DNA of 64,000 bases from Rosa chinensis (GCF_002994745.2 NC_037094.1:20809001-20873000), one strand, 5' to 3'; counted from the first letter of the stretch, positions 28,031 through 40,590 are shown. The notes: generated by a model not told the origin, from the sequence alone. Program-made: numbers and translations.

Positions 28031-29757
28031 ACTCTAGGTTTATGTCTTTATGGGTTACCTTGAGAAAATTCTAGCCGCTAGACGCGAGAGAGAGAGGGAA
28101 AAAACCCTAGTTAGAAAACTTCACAGTTTTGACGGCATGGAGGAGGTGGATGAGATGGCCGTCCGACTGGCTGCCTCTCTTGGACTGGCAGATGTGCGTA
28201 GGCCGGTGGATCTGCGGCCGGCTCGTGGCGAAGGTTTGCGGCGTTCGCAGACGTATCTGGTGGGGAAGCTGCTGACGGCTAGGGCTTTTAACAAAAGATC
28301 GTTCATGGGCATGTTCCGTCGTGCATGGAGATTGAATGGACGGTACACTGCTCAGGAACATGGAGACCGATTTCTGTTCACCTTGACGGATCCAACTGAC
28401 CGCAACCGGATTCTTCGCGGTGGTCCTTGGGGTTTTGACAGAGCTCCGGTTGTCCTGGCACCTTATGATGGAGTGGGAGCGATTAAGGATGTCCCGCTCT
28501 CCACCATAGCCTTCTGGATCAAGGTACGTGGGCTGCCACCGGACTTTCATACCGATCGGTGCTTGAGGAGAATTGGCAGTGCTTTGGGGCGGTTTCTGCA
28601 GAAAGATATAACAGAGTTTGGAGAGGGAAGGATTCGGATCCGGGTTGAGATGGATCTTCTGCAGCCCGTGATTTTCCGTCGTTGCTTCACGGTGGATGAT
28701 GGGGTTGATGTAGATCTCGATTTCTTCTTCGAAAATCTCTATGGAAGATGTCAAGATTGTGGTTTGCTTACTCATGTGGGTTTACCATGTGCTGGGCCGC
28801 CCTTGCCGGCGGAGGTCAGGAGTGAACAGTCGCCGGTACGGCGAAATCTTGACAGGGTGTTGAGCCGTAGGGATGTGTCTCCCCATGTGGGATCAATGGT
28901 GTTCGGAGCACAGCTGAGTCCACAGGTTGGACTCGAGAGGTTTCTGCCAATAGCTAAACCAAAAGGGAGGAAGGAAATCAAGCGCAAGATTGTTACCGAT
29001 GGTGGTGCGGGCAGTTCTGGAGTCAAAGAGGCACCTGTGCCTGAGCTAGTGGAGACGGGTAATGACCCAGCTTCGGGTGGTCCACGGCAGGAGCCGATTG
29101 GCAGTGGTAGTTCTGTGGAGAAGGAGATGCTGGAGGCCGCTCCGAGTTGTGGTATGCGTCGGAAATGTGTGGATGAAGAGGATAGCTCTCCCAAAAAGCT
29201 CCGCCTAAGTCTAGCAGTAGGTCGGACCAATTTGGATGTTATGACAATGGGATTGTGTCCTGTGAAACCTATGCAGGAAGTATACAAAAAAAGGCCGGGA
29301 AGGCCAAAGGGGGCAAAGAATAAGGCAAGGGAGCTTAAGGTCGTGCATGCTTCCCCTATGAAAAAGTCACCGGCAAAAAAGGTCAAGACTCCTAGGAAAG
29401 CGGAGAAATTGGTGAATGGTTTACCGGAATTCACCGTGGTGGAAGCAGTTCATGGTTCCGACCCATCAAAGGGTAAGGAGCCAATAGTTGTTTGATAGGT
29501 TGATCCTAGTTTCTATTGTCTATACTAGTAGAGATACCTCTATGAGTCTTGTGGAAGTACTTAGTTGTTAGCGTACCACAATTGCGTGCTCGGCGTGTGT
29601 GACTAGGTAGAATAGATTGCCTGCAAGGCGAGGTGTTTGGTATTTGGTATAGGCTACTCAGAGCATAAGTGTCTTATTGGAGTAGTCTTTGTACTATTTC
29701 TTAATCTATGAACGGAGCATACTATTGGTATGTCTCAATTTGATCAAAAAAAAAAAA
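28031..29757 (+). mobile_element. ORF1-only LINE-type retroposon with target duplication and poly-A
   Basis: The unit carries one intact ORF1, a 3' untranslated region and an A-run (29746-29757), and is flanked by AAAAGAAACCTTTC at 28017-28030 and 29754-29767. That 14-bp duplication fits target-primed reverse transcription. There is no ORF2 (endonuclease or reverse transcriptase), yet both ends are present, so it is not a 5'-truncated LINE. It must have been copied by another element's machinery. Confidence 0.8.
28050..29495 (+). CDS. LINE ORF1-like protein (DUF4283 plus CCHC-type zinc knuckle)
   Basis: The 481-residue frame is open. Residues about 60-215 form a DUF4283 domain (SFMGMFRRAW, GDRFLFTLTDPTDRNRILRG and GPWGFDRAPVVLAPYD), followed by a zinc knuckle of the C-X2-C-X4-H-X4-C type (C234, C237, H242, C247; CQDCGLLTHVGLPC). 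The tail is basic, with an AT-hook-like PGRPKGAKNK and several lysine clusters that could act as nuclear signals. LINE ORF1 proteins bind their RNA. The first ATG is at 28050, but Met30 (28137, MEEVDEMAVRLA) is the more likely family start. No reverse transcriptase follows. Expression is unknown. Confidence 0.82.
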   Translation: MGYLEKILAARREREREKTLVRKLHSFDGMEEVDEMAVRLAASLGLADVRRPVDLRPARGEGLRRSQTYLVGKLLTARAFNKRSFMGMFRRAWRLNGRYTAQEHGDRFLFTLTDPTDRNRILRGGPWGFDRAPVVLAPYDGVGAIKDVPLSTIAFWIKVRGLPPDFHTDRCLRRIGSALGRFLQKDITEFGEGRIRIRVEMDLLQPVIFRRCFTVDDGVDVDLDFFFENLYGRCQDCGLLTHVGLPCAGPPLPAEVRSEQSPVRRNLDRVLSRRDVSPHVGSMVFGAQLSPQVGLERFLPIAKPKGRKEIKRKIVTDGGAGSSGVKEAPVPELVETGNDPASGGPRQEPIGSGSSVEKEMLEAAPSCGMRRKCVDEEDSSPKKLRLSLAVGRTNLDVMTMGLCPVKPMQEVYKKRPGRPKGAKNKARELKVVHASPMKKSPAKKVKTPRKAEKLVNGLPEFTVVEAVHGSDPSKGKEPIVV

Positions 29758-29767
29758 GAAACCTTTC

Positions 29768-30897
29768 CTTTTAAACCAAAAGTACCAATGGCATTTATTA
29801 CTATCATGCTAACAAGACGTGTGCTAGCAATGCATATATTGTGAGAAGTTCCTCAAGTTGGTGCTGTGATGATCTTCTTATTCATGTCACAATTTAGCTT
29901 AGCTAATTGTGAGAACTGAGAAGTCTTCTCACATTATCTTTTGTGAAAATCTTATTCATGGCAACGTACGGTACTTGGTTACATATTTTCTCTTTCAAAC
30001 AAAATTCTTATTGGTTTAAATGGAAAGAAAGTTTTTCATGATTAAAGAGATATGATCCTGAAAATAGTCAGGGTTCATGCCATCTTTAAGCGCCAAGAAA
30101 TTCTTGTAATGATCATAGTCGTGTAATTAACCATACTAAATAGGGTTTACACATTTCTACCTAATACTCACAACCCTAAGACACGTAGTTATAAGTTATG
30201 ATCTATGTAGACGACATAATTCTTTCACCAATATTGTAAAATATTTGTTAGTTTCTTTCAATATTTCAAATAAAATATTGGTGAAGAAATTAAATGTTTG
30301 TTGACTCATTTTGAGTCGATGAAACAATTTATCGATCCTTCACTTTGCTTTTAAACAACAAAAGCACAATTTATCATTGTGGTTTGTTCCCCTGACCTGT
30401 CATGTTAAAGATGTGTACAATGCACAAATTGTGAAGAGTTTATCAAGAAGCTGGTGATATTCATGTCAAGACCATAAACGGATAAACATGAAGTCAGATT
30501 GAACTATATAAGATATACACGCGAATCTAACTTTTTTTAAACTGGACTTTGTTACAACATATACTACGCGTAAATACTCTTTATTATGCATAGTTATACA
30601 CCCTGATTGATGATTTTGCTTATTATCAAATTAAAATCAAGTAATTGCATCCAAGTCAATCATTATCAAATGTCAACCCATATATGGTATATACTATTTT
30701 AATTCTTGGAGTAGTCATTAATTAGTGTGCCATAATTTTGGAAAATATAGCTTATTAGATTTGGTTCATCTACTAAATTGTTGTAGTTTAGTATTTTAAC
30801 GATTTTCAATTTAACTGAAAATTTAAAATTTAAAATTGACGGTAATTTTTTAAAACGATTTAAGAAGACTAATTAAGTAATTAATATCTATAGAAAA
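29768..30897. other. Intergenic DNA, no gene recognised
   Basis: AT-rich sequence. A weak internal similarity between about 29805-29870 and 30400-30460 (both with GTGTGCTAGCAATGCA or GTGTACAATGCACA, then a TTGTGA-GAG-TTC block) hints at another old duplication. Confidence 0.45.
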
Positions 30898-30906
30898 AAA
30901 AAAGTA

Positions 30907-32114
30907 GGGGAAATGATCATTTACCCAATTTTGGGGTTAATTAACCCCCACTTACCCAAACACTCTAAGAGATCATTTCCCTAATACCCAATTAATTATT
31001 TTTTTATTCCTTTTTATTTATTTTTGGGACATCTTTGCCCTCTCCTTCTTTGTCACTTAGAGAGAGAAGTCATCGGAGACCTTGCTGGACTCCAGTGACC
31101 GGAATCCCTAATTTGGCTACCGGACTGGTGACCAGATTTCGGCGTTTGATTTTATTACCCCCCAATAAAAAAGTTATTGGCCCCCAATAACAAGTTTATT
31201 GGGGATCAATAATTAGTGAAAAATGAAGATGTTTTTAATTTTGAAAGATTTCGGAGGTTTATCCAAATAAATAATTTTATTATTGCCCCCCAATAACCTT
31301 ATTATTGCCCCAATAAACATTTTATTGCCCCCCAGTAATCTTATTATTGTCTCTCCATAATTTTATTATTGCCTCCCAATAATCTTATTATTGCCAACCA
31401 AATCATCTAAAAAAAACAAGCTTGACCATGCGCCTGAGAGAACATTGAGCTTTTCCTCCCTGTCTGACGTCACTAAATATCTCTCATAGACTTGCCCTTC
31501 TTCTGTAATAGGATGGGTGGTGGGGTGTTGGTTGTTAATTGCAGACCAAGATATATCACGGCAGCTCAATGTGGTTGCTTGACATGAAGATTTCATAACA
31601 TAGTCATTTTTTGTATTTGAGTCTGGTGAGTGGCCGGACTCTTCGATCGTCGTTTTCGTTCGTATCGGGGAGATTCCGGTGGTGGTGTGTGCAATGAGGA
31701 AGAGGGAGATCGCGGAGACTCTCGGGTTTGAGTTTGTCCCTTACTGGTCCGGTCGGCGAAGGGGACTGGGGTGCCATGGTCGTGGCGACACGGTCGGGCT
31801 CTGCTTCAACGAACCCGATCTGGGTTGGTTTTCTTGGATCCGATCTGGAGAAGGCGTTGTTTGGCTGGGGTAGTGATCTATGGCACGACTGTGGTGAAAG
31901 GACGATGAAGGTGGTCTGGCGAAACCGGCAGGGCGATACAGTTGGCCGGAGGTGGAGAGAGAGAGAGAGAGAGAGTCTGAGAGGATGAGTTTCAATTTAA
32001 TTAATAGGGGCAAAACTGTCAATAAATATTAGATTGGGTAAATGGGGTTAAAAAACTCTTAGTGGAGTAAGTGGACAATTTTTAAGCTGAAATTAGGTAA
32101 GTAGTCACGGCCCC
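30907..32114 (-). mobile_element. MULE family copy A, nonautonomous, with 9-bp target duplication
   Basis: It is in the opposite orientation to the other copies: starts GGGGAAATGATCATTTACCC and ends GTAGTCACGGCCCC. It is flanked by the perfect 9-bp duplication AAAAAAGTA (30898-30906 and 32115-32123). Beyond it, ATTAATATCTATAGAAA is also present on both sides, so the target was a short tandem repeat or the duplication is longer. Inside are CCCCAATAATxTTATT repeats (31150-31395), a GC-rich gene-like part (about 31640-31960) of unknown origin and a short CT run. No transposase. Confidence 0.85.
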
Positions 32115-32289
32115 AAAAAAGTAATTAATATCTATAGAAAGGCCATGTATTTACCCATTTTGTCCTACAGTAAGAGAAAATTTGATTTAGGTTGGGCATA
32201 GTAGACAACAATTTATCATTTAAAGATCAATGCGAATATACAATGCTCAGTAAGTGCGTGTCCCAAAGCCCCACACACACACACACATA

Positions 32290-32610
32290 TTCACATCTTA
32301 ATCGTTCAGTTTTTAAGTCCTAATGTATAAATCATCTTTGCAAATTTTCAGTGAAATTGATGATCGTTAAGGTATCAATTCGATTAAATCAATGAACGAA
32401 CCGAATCTATCTAACCTGTTGTTCATAATTATAAATTGCAGTTTTGGATGCCTTAACGATCATCAATTTTGCTGAAAATTTGCAGAGAATATCTATACAT
32501 TAGGACCTAAAAACTGAACGGTTAAGATGTGAATATGTGATCGAAAAGTGATCAAAATATGGAAATCCGTTCCTTAGCTAAGGAACGGACCTTCTTAGCA
32601 GAGAAGGCCT
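32290..32610. mobile_element. Degraded foldback MITE
   Basis: Arms around 32295-32365 and 32455-32540 are inverted copies (CACATCTTAATCGTTCAGTTTT and its complement, GCAAATTTTCAGTGAAATTGATGATCGTTAAG and its complement). They match the arms of the MITE at 33873-34273. The outer left end is replaced by a CA microsatellite. Confidence 0.65.
32566..32589. repeat. Perfect 24-bp palindrome
   Basis: The half-site TCCGTTCCTTAG is followed directly by its reverse complement with no spacer. It lies near the outer right end of the degraded MITE. Confidence 0.95.
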
Positions 32611-33466
32611 GTATATATAATGTGAGAAGAATCTTAATTGTGTTTATCTCTTATCTTTTTACTACTCAAGTACGATTTTGCCCTGCTTTTATTTAATCAT
32701 TTTGCAGTAGACTTATATATAAAAGAGGGGCATTCTAGGTTGTTAAAAAATTTAACCATCCCTCCTCACAATTGGCTTAATTATTAAAGACACACACACA
32801 CACACACAAACACACAAATAATAGAACTGTGAACCAAATCTAGCTGCGTTTGCATATTAAGCATTTTGAAGAAGTCCATAATTCTCAATTCCTAAATGGT
32901 AGGGAGTTGAAAATATGGTGGGGCTTCAAAACCACTGATGGATCTAGGTAGAGGGTTGGGGGGTTCAAGCCGGTCCGAGATATTTGGGCTAAAAAAAAAA
33001 ATTAGATGTATACTTCTTCTTCTTCTGTGTTTTTTTTTTTTTTTTAAATTGGGTATAGTCCATAGTGAAGCCCACCCGAAGTACTCCCAAGTCCCAAGTC
33101 CCGAACTCGAAGTTTGGTCTGGAGACTACGGCCTATTCGAACGCATTATTCTCCAGTCTCTCCTCCTCCTCCTCTCGCCTTCTGCGGCTTTGCCCTTCTC
33201 CACTTCTCTCAGAGATCAAGTCGTATCTACTTCTCTTACTCTCCCTCTTCAATTTGGGGCAATGAATTCAATGTAAGTTCAATTTTGTTTAATTGAATCA
33301 ATCCAATTTGGGGCAATTTATAGGGTTAAGGATTGATGTGAAATTCAATTTCGTATGCTGTAGTGAATTGAAGATTTCGTGGATTGAAGAATAAAGGTTG
33401 CGGTCAAATTCTATTGCTCTGGTTGCGGTCAAAAGAGGGATAGCTGCTGCTGTGCTATCCACAGCC

Positions 33467-33716
33467 ATGGTAACTCTCCTTCTCTCTGTTTCGACTGAAA
33501 GTTCTTCGAGTTTTCACTAAATCTATGGCAGTAAAGGCTTAAGCTTCTCTTGAGCTAGAGCTAGGATTTGATTCAATTAGTGAATACATAGTTGTTTTGA
33601 TGAATTTAGTTCAAATTGATTTGGTAATCTAGAAAAGTTGCGTGTTTCTAAGAAATGGTGATTGTTTTTGTTGCAGACTAAGAGAACGAAGAAGGCTGGA
33701 ATCGTCAGGAAATATG
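33467..33716 (+). pseudogene. Captured 5' end of a 60S ribosomal protein L37a (eL43) gene
   Basis: The ATG at 33467-33469 is followed at once by a donor (GTAACT) and an intron to 33676 (TTGCAG). The next block, 33677-33716, reads TKRTKKAGIVRKYG before a GTACGT donor. With the ATG this gives the start of eukaryotic L37a, which normally has G where R stands here. CT-rich sequence upstream (33100-33280) looks like the original 5' leader. The rest of the gene, including the zinc-binding cysteines, is absent, so no ribosomal protein can be made. The retained introns show capture at DNA level, not by retroposition. Confidence 0.82.
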
Positions 33717-33872
33717 GTACGTTCTATTGAATTTAGAGAGATCTAAATGCTTTTTCTGTTCTGTGTATTTTGATGGCTTCATTGACTTGTATTGCTTTTA
33801 TGATGCCTTTGTGATTGTTTGTGAGAAATGTGTGGGCTTTAGCAGTTTAACTTTCTCCATATATATATAAAT

Positions 33873-34273
33873 AGGGCTTCCACTAAGGGATCCCTTTTTT
33901 TGGTCTTTTATAGGGATAGGCATTAGACCAACTTTTCGATCATATTTTCACATCTTAACCGTTCAGTTTTTAGGTCCTAATGTATAGATCACTTCTGCAA
34001 ATTTTCAGCCAAATTGGTGATCGTTAAGGCATCCAAAACTGCAATTTACACGAACGGACCTAATCTGTCGAACCGGAACCGTTCGTGTTTATAATGGTAA
34101 ATTGCAGTTGGATGCCTTAACGATTATCAAATTGGCTGAAAATTTGCAGAAGTGATCTATACATTAGAACTTAAAAACTGAACGGTTAAGATGTGAAAAT
34201 ATAATCGAAAAGTTGGTCTAAAGCCTATCCCTATAAAATACCAAAAAAATGGATCCCTCACTAGAAGGGCCCT
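33873..34273. mobile_element. Foldback MITE with about 190-bp inverted arms
   Basis: It begins AGGGCTTCCACTAAGGGATCC and ends GGATCCCTCACTAGAAGGGCCCT. The arms pair over most of their length (ACTTTTCGATCATATTTTCACATCTTAACC against its near complement at 34186-34222). The target duplication is unclear because the flanks are AT repeats. A second, degraded copy is at 32290-32610 and a half copy at 20474-20648. Confidence 0.8.
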
Positions 34274-34351
34274 GTCTATATATATATATTATTTGTTTAA
34301 GAATTCAAGCCCACCCAATGTTTCAATTCTGGATCCGCCACTGTTCAAAAC

Positions 34352-35035
34352 TATCATAATAAATCAGTAGATTGTTAAGTGGTAGAAAATATTTACCCCT
34401 GCACTTGAGATCAGAATTCCTTTACCTAAAAGTTTGGATGAAATAGCAAAACCGTAAAATCCAGTATCATCAAACTTGGACTTTGCATAAAACAAGTATT
34501 TAGTATGAATTGCAATATGTTCATGTTGTTCTGCCCTAAGTGAGTGAAATAAGCAAGTCTTTTAGTCCTTTTCATTTCATATTAGCTAGGTTAATTGTAA
34601 TTTTGTAATTACACAAGATGCATGTGACAGAGATTAATTGAAGGTGATGGGCTCATTGGTTCTGATTTCTGAAGGCGCTGCATATCCAGGGATATCCCAC
34701 AAATTCGATCAGATGTATGATGCAAAAGCCAAAATGCCACACTGAGCTATGTATACTGTATAGATTGATAAGCTTAAATTTACTTGTGAATTTCTTAATT
34801 GAGGATTTGAAACAATTGATTGACAATGCATTGCCTCAAGGCCACATCTTACTGATGCATCCATGAAGAAAATCTATGACATTAGTTTATAAAAAGATCA
34901 GTACTAAATGTGTTGAATACGTAAGAGAGTAACTTGTTTATGTGAGTGGTGAGCCTACCAGTATCATTAACTCAATTATGTTTCTCAATAATTCAACTTC
35001 ATCAGCCATCAACTGACAAATTTATCTTAGTATAT
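34352..35035. other. Intergenic DNA (right part of duplicated segment), no gene
   Basis: This is the tail of copy 2 of the segmental duplication and unannotated AT-rich sequence. No ORF is supported. Confidence 0.5.
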
Positions 35036-35038
35036 TAA

Positions 35039-35366
35039 GGGCTAGTTTGGGATTGCTGTAACTTTTAAAAAAAAATTGCTGCTGTTGTGTTATGACTTAT
35101 GAGGATAATCAGCTGTGAATTAAAACATTTTCGTGTTTGGTAAATAATATTTTTAAAAGTGCTGTAAGTACATAAAACAACTGCGGAGTGTGTTTTGATC
35201 CACAACAGTTTCTAAAAGCAACCTCTGGGCTGCTTCTAAAATCTGCTGCCAGTGATCTATAACTTTCAATTAAAGCTGCTTTTTATTTATTTACCAAATA
35301 CAATAAAATATAAAATTTTGAACAAAACCTTATTTTTTTAAAAGTGAAGCAATCTCAAACGAGGCC
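35039..35366. mobile_element. Tourist-like (PIF/Harbinger) MITE
   Basis: The ends are inverted: GGGCTAGTTTGGGATTGCT and the complement of AGCAATCTCAAACGAGGCC. They are flanked by the 3-bp duplication TAA. The related sequence at about 39425-39470 lacks the insertion and so serves as an empty site. Confidence 0.75.
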
Positions 35367-35467
35367 TAAGAGAGGCATGAATAGAGGTGGATGTAAAATC
35401 AAAACTACTACTGTTTTACAACTTTTGTATTTTCCTTTGGCCGGCAATAATTTAGTGTTTTATTTTT

Positions 35468-36772
<1,305 letters not shown>

Positions 36773-37528
36773 ACACCGAACCCTCCTTTATGGTAAATCT
36801 AGTCGCCTAGAGACCTCAATTGATGTACAACTAGAAAAACTAAGAATAAAGCTGACAACGACCCAAATTCAATTGCAGGCAAAAACACTAAACTAGATTG
36901 GGACAAAGCCCACTAGATCACCAGAAAATGCCTAGAGAAAAAACTAGGAAATAAAGTTTGCTGGACCAAGTAGCTCATTATGGGCCAAAGGAGAACCTAG
37001 CCCAAGGTCGAAGCCCAACAAGGCCAACCAAGCCCAAACCCATCTCTACCCCGTGCAGCATGTAAGCTCGAGCAGCAGCCACAACCCCCGTCGCCACCCT
37101 TCCAGGAAAGCCACCTCCCATCGCCGCCGCCACCCAAGTAAACAAATCTAGATGCTCACTAGGGCTGAGCCGATCAGGTATGGGACAGCCAATACACACC
37201 ATATACTAGATACCAAAAAATCCTCCACAACCACGACGGAATTCTGCCGCAACCTGCAAACCGCCAAAGAGGATTGAAAAGGGAAGAAAACACCAGCGAA
37301 CCGATGTTAGTTTCTTCCCCGTCCAGAAGCCCAAGAACCACCACTGCACTCTGTAGGCCACCACCCGTCCGGCAGCACCGCAACATCACCAAGACCAAAG
37401 GCCGACAGTGATGCTGAGCCAGCGCCGAACGAGCGCACTTCAAAAACTAGAGAAGACGCTAGGGTAGCAATGGCGGCTAGAGAGAAGTAGGGTTTGCTAT
37501 GTTTCTCTTGATCTACATATCTAGTGTT
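36773..37528 (-). mobile_element. LINE-like 5' region fragment
   Basis: On the minus strand it starts with AAACCCTACTTCTCTCTAGCCGCC, the style of plant LINE 5' leaders, and continues GC-rich with no long ORF. There is no poly-A tail. Its right edge (about 37528) coincides with the point where similarity to HINT4 intron 4 resumes. Confidence 0.4.
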
Positions 37529-37529
37529 T

Positions 37530-38570
37530 AGTGTTCACCACCAACTCTTACTCTAGTACAGAGTAAGCATGAATAAAAGGTTAACCAAAAATAAAGGGAT
37601 AGTTTGATGCCTGAAAACCAGCGGACATGGTTTGCAAAAAATTGAGCATAATGTACCTAACTAAAATTAATAATTTCTTCTAATATCTCATATTGTCTTG
37701 ATTCATCCAATATGTGTGTTTCTAAATGTACCTAACATCTTAGGACACCCAGCCTCAACAAACATTTGTCAAATTTTCAGATTTGTCATTTCATTAAACA
37801 ATTAATAATAACTGGAAAAAAAAAAAAAAAAAGTTGCAGTGTGCATCCAGCCATCTGTTTTATCTTCCAGTATAAGAACAAAAGTTAATTTCCAAGAGGT
37901 TTTAATTAGATGCTTATGCATTCCAAAGAAGCAGGGAGGAATATGTATATGTTGATGATCTATTGATTCTATTCTTATTACTAAGAGAAGATACCCAACC
38001 AAATCTTCTCGTATATAGAATAATAGGAGTAGAAACTGAATTTGGAATGAGGAAGTCAGGAAACCTTCATCTGGTTTCTTGTTACCAGAAAATTATGAGT
38101 TCAGCGATAAGTGCAGCAAACTATTTCTTTTTTTTGTTTTTTTATTTCAAATAAAGATTGGAATAATTGGATAAATTTTGTTAGCGCTCGGTGTGCAAAC
38201 TATAAAAAAATTTGTTGGGTATAATTAGAAACACTCTTCCAATATACATCGCCGCTACAGACGGTGATGTTTTTGGATTAAATGTACATTGTATGGTTAC
38301 CTCATGATTTCCCAGTAAGATGCGTGTGTGTCCCTATACTAGCAATATCATCATGCATAGTAATTCCACGAAACCTCGTAAGCTGAAAGAAAAGCCTCAG
38401 TGGAGAGGGTAAATCCCTATATGGTATTAGAATCTGAACATAAAGAATATATAAATTATGCACAATTGCACAAACCTTTAACATAGTCTATACTTTTCTT
38501 GGGTTACAAAGTTTATGCACGTATTAGGGAAAGCAGATGTATCATGTTCAGCCACGAATTGTTACACAAA
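37530..38570. other. Downstream flank of HINT4, no gene
   Basis: Bases 37530-37660 resemble 39540-39830 in HINT4 intron 4. The rest is AT-rich sequence with no supported ORF. Confidence 0.5.
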
Positions 38571-40478
38571 TCACAGTTGTGAAGGCAAAGGCTTAATCTT
38601 CTCCAACAATTTTTCAGCTTCAATAAATCCAAATGATCCCACGGACAGATATTTTATATGTTTCCATCTGTTCAATTATGAATATGATAATGTATGTCAA
38701 TTAACAATGAATATTTGGAGGTAAAAGAAAACTAGAGTCTCTTCCTTATTTTCTTTGAGTTAACCAAAAAAAAAAAAAAAAACTAGAGCATAGTATCCAT
38801 GAAATCCAAATTTACTAACCTGGGTGTATAAGGTAGTGCAAAACAATGGAGGTGAAGATGGTTAACAGAGTTAAATGGAGGTTGATGAAAGCCAAACCTG
38901 TCAAAAGGACAGTAAAATCTCAGTTAAAATTACACCAAAGAATCACACTTTTTTCTTTAATAACCATCATCTGCAGGAACTTTCAGTCAAACCAACTAAT
39001 TAGTATTTTGACTCCAGTTGTGTTTAACTTTATGAGACATGCACTCAAGATCATTTATTGATTTTTTTTTTCCTAATCATATTGTTTTCTTGGCCAATTT
39101 GTTTGTAATCATATTAAGCCTCACAAAAGTAGTCTTAAAGACATTGACAGAAAGACCATCTGCCAAAGAAGAAGAAAAGTGACAAATTGGTCCATACATA
39201 CCAAAATTACAGAAATTATGAACCTTCTCATTCTCCACCAGCTCATTTCTTCATGAGTGATGTAGAATGGGTCCATGGACACCAAATTGGAAGCGGGAAG
39301 TTTCTGCAAAATTTTCACTATGTTCTTTCTGTTAGTGGTTGTTTCTTGATCCTTAAGTCTCGTAATCACCACATCAATTAAGTGTTTTGATTTGTCCTTC
39401 ATTGTAGGAATCAGTTGCTTCATCAACCAACCAATTTATCTTACTCTTATTATAATAAGGAAAGCATGGATAGAGGTGGATGTAAACATCAAAACTAATC
39501 AACAGTCTAACAACTTTCATTTTTTTTCTTTTGGCAAGCTCTAGTATTTAGCGTTCACCACCAACTCTTATTTTAGTACCGAGTACGCATAAAAAAAGGT
39601 TAACCAAACGTAAGGGATGGTTTGATGCCTAAAAACCAGCATGGTTTGGAAAAAGAAAATGCCACTGTAGGATGCAGAAAATTCAGTTTATTCCAAGTAC
39701 ATGTAGCTAATATGGACAGCTCCGTATCTTGACAACTCTACAATTGCATTACTTACAACAAATCACAGCTAGTGCAAACAATTCAATAGAAAAGCTTATC
39801 GAAATCAATGTAATTGAGCATAATGTACCTGTATCGATGGCATTGAGGTGCATCTCTTTGTAATAGTGTTTTCCCCACTTCTAACATGTGACTTACTAAA
39901 CAGAACAAAATAAATAATGGGTATAAGACTATGAAAAGAAAGAAGTTGCTGATGACCAAAAAGAAGCCACATTTGATTCAACCATGTATCATATAATCTT
40001 TAAGCAAAATCTAGATTACCCAAAGAGTAGTCTTCAGGTCTCCTTTGAAGATCATTAACAGTTGGGATGTGATCCACAGGAATAACCAAGTAGTGCCTGC
40101 AAAATTTTCACTTTATTCATTCAATCAAAATGATCATGTTGAATGGAATCAAAATGGGAATTCATTCAATACCTTGTAGCAGCGGGTTTGATGTCTTGAA
40201 AAGCAACGACCTTTTCATCCTGCAGGAAAAACCCAACGACCAATTACGGCCTCAAGATCAATTCAAGAACCAAACTCACAGATGGGTGCTGAGAAAATGG
40301 CAAGGGCTAAAACCCATTTGGGAGTTCAACTTTCTAAGCAACCAAACAAAGTACAAGGACAAGAAAATGTAGACAGGAAGAGAGAGAGAGAGCTGACCGT
40401 GTGGAGGAGAGGGGTAGAGGAGGATTTTCCGGCGATCTGGCAGAAGATGCAGCGTGAAGCTGCCGCGGCTCCCGCCAT
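38571..40478 (-). CDS. HINT4: Histidine triad nucleotide-binding protein 4
   Basis: Six exons read on the minus strand: 40478-40398, 40219-40173, 40096-40020, 39895-39829, 38897-38820 and 38667-38571 (stop). All introns are GT-AG and the joined frame is 447 nt, 148 aa, close to the 146 aa of Arabidopsis HINT4. It starts MAGAAAASRCIFCQIAGK and contains RHYLVIPVDHIPTVNDLQRR in exons 2-3. The HIT catalytic motif H-L-H-L-H-C (exon 5, NHLHLHCFALPY) is intact. HIT proteins hydrolyse nucleotidyl bonds; plant HINT4 is described as an adenosine 5'-phosphosulfate adenylylsulfatase/phosphorylase, linking it to sulfur metabolism. It is divergent from PRMT7, as in Arabidopsis. Intron 4 contains sequence shared with 35.38-37.66 kb. 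Confidence 0.9.
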
Positions 40479-40590
40479 TGATGACGCTCCCTATGCTTTG
40501 TGGAGAGTTGCTGCTGAAGTTGCTTCATTATATTGGTTTGGAACAAGAATATTTGGGTCTTTTTATAAACTTTATCTTCCTTTTTGTCAT

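Larger units (their letters stand above)
32933..34343. mobile_element. hAT-superfamily element carrying a captured gene fragment
   Basis: It is flanked by the perfect 8-bp duplication TTCAAAAC (32925-32932 and 34344-34351), the hAT signature. The ends are inverted: CACTGATGGATC on the left and the complement of CAGTGGCGGATC on the right. It has no transposase. Inside are a transduplicated 5' part of an L37a gene (33100-33720) and a complete foldback MITE (33873-34273). Confidence 0.82.
32167..34900 (+). repeat. Ancient segmental duplication, copy 2, enlarged by insertions
   Basis: It matches 25948-27110 in order and orientation. It is longer because a hAT element (32933-34343) and foldback MITEs inserted into it after the duplication; these are absent from copy 1. 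Confidence 0.75.

Noticed and set aside
28107..29434. Minus-strand frames opposite the LINE ORF1
   Set aside because: They are shadows of the plus-strand coding sequence, which has the domain evidence.
39121..39426. Minus-strand 101-codon frame within HINT4
   Set aside because: It lies wholly in intron 4, shares no HIT motifs and is skipped by the exons that preserve frame and homology.
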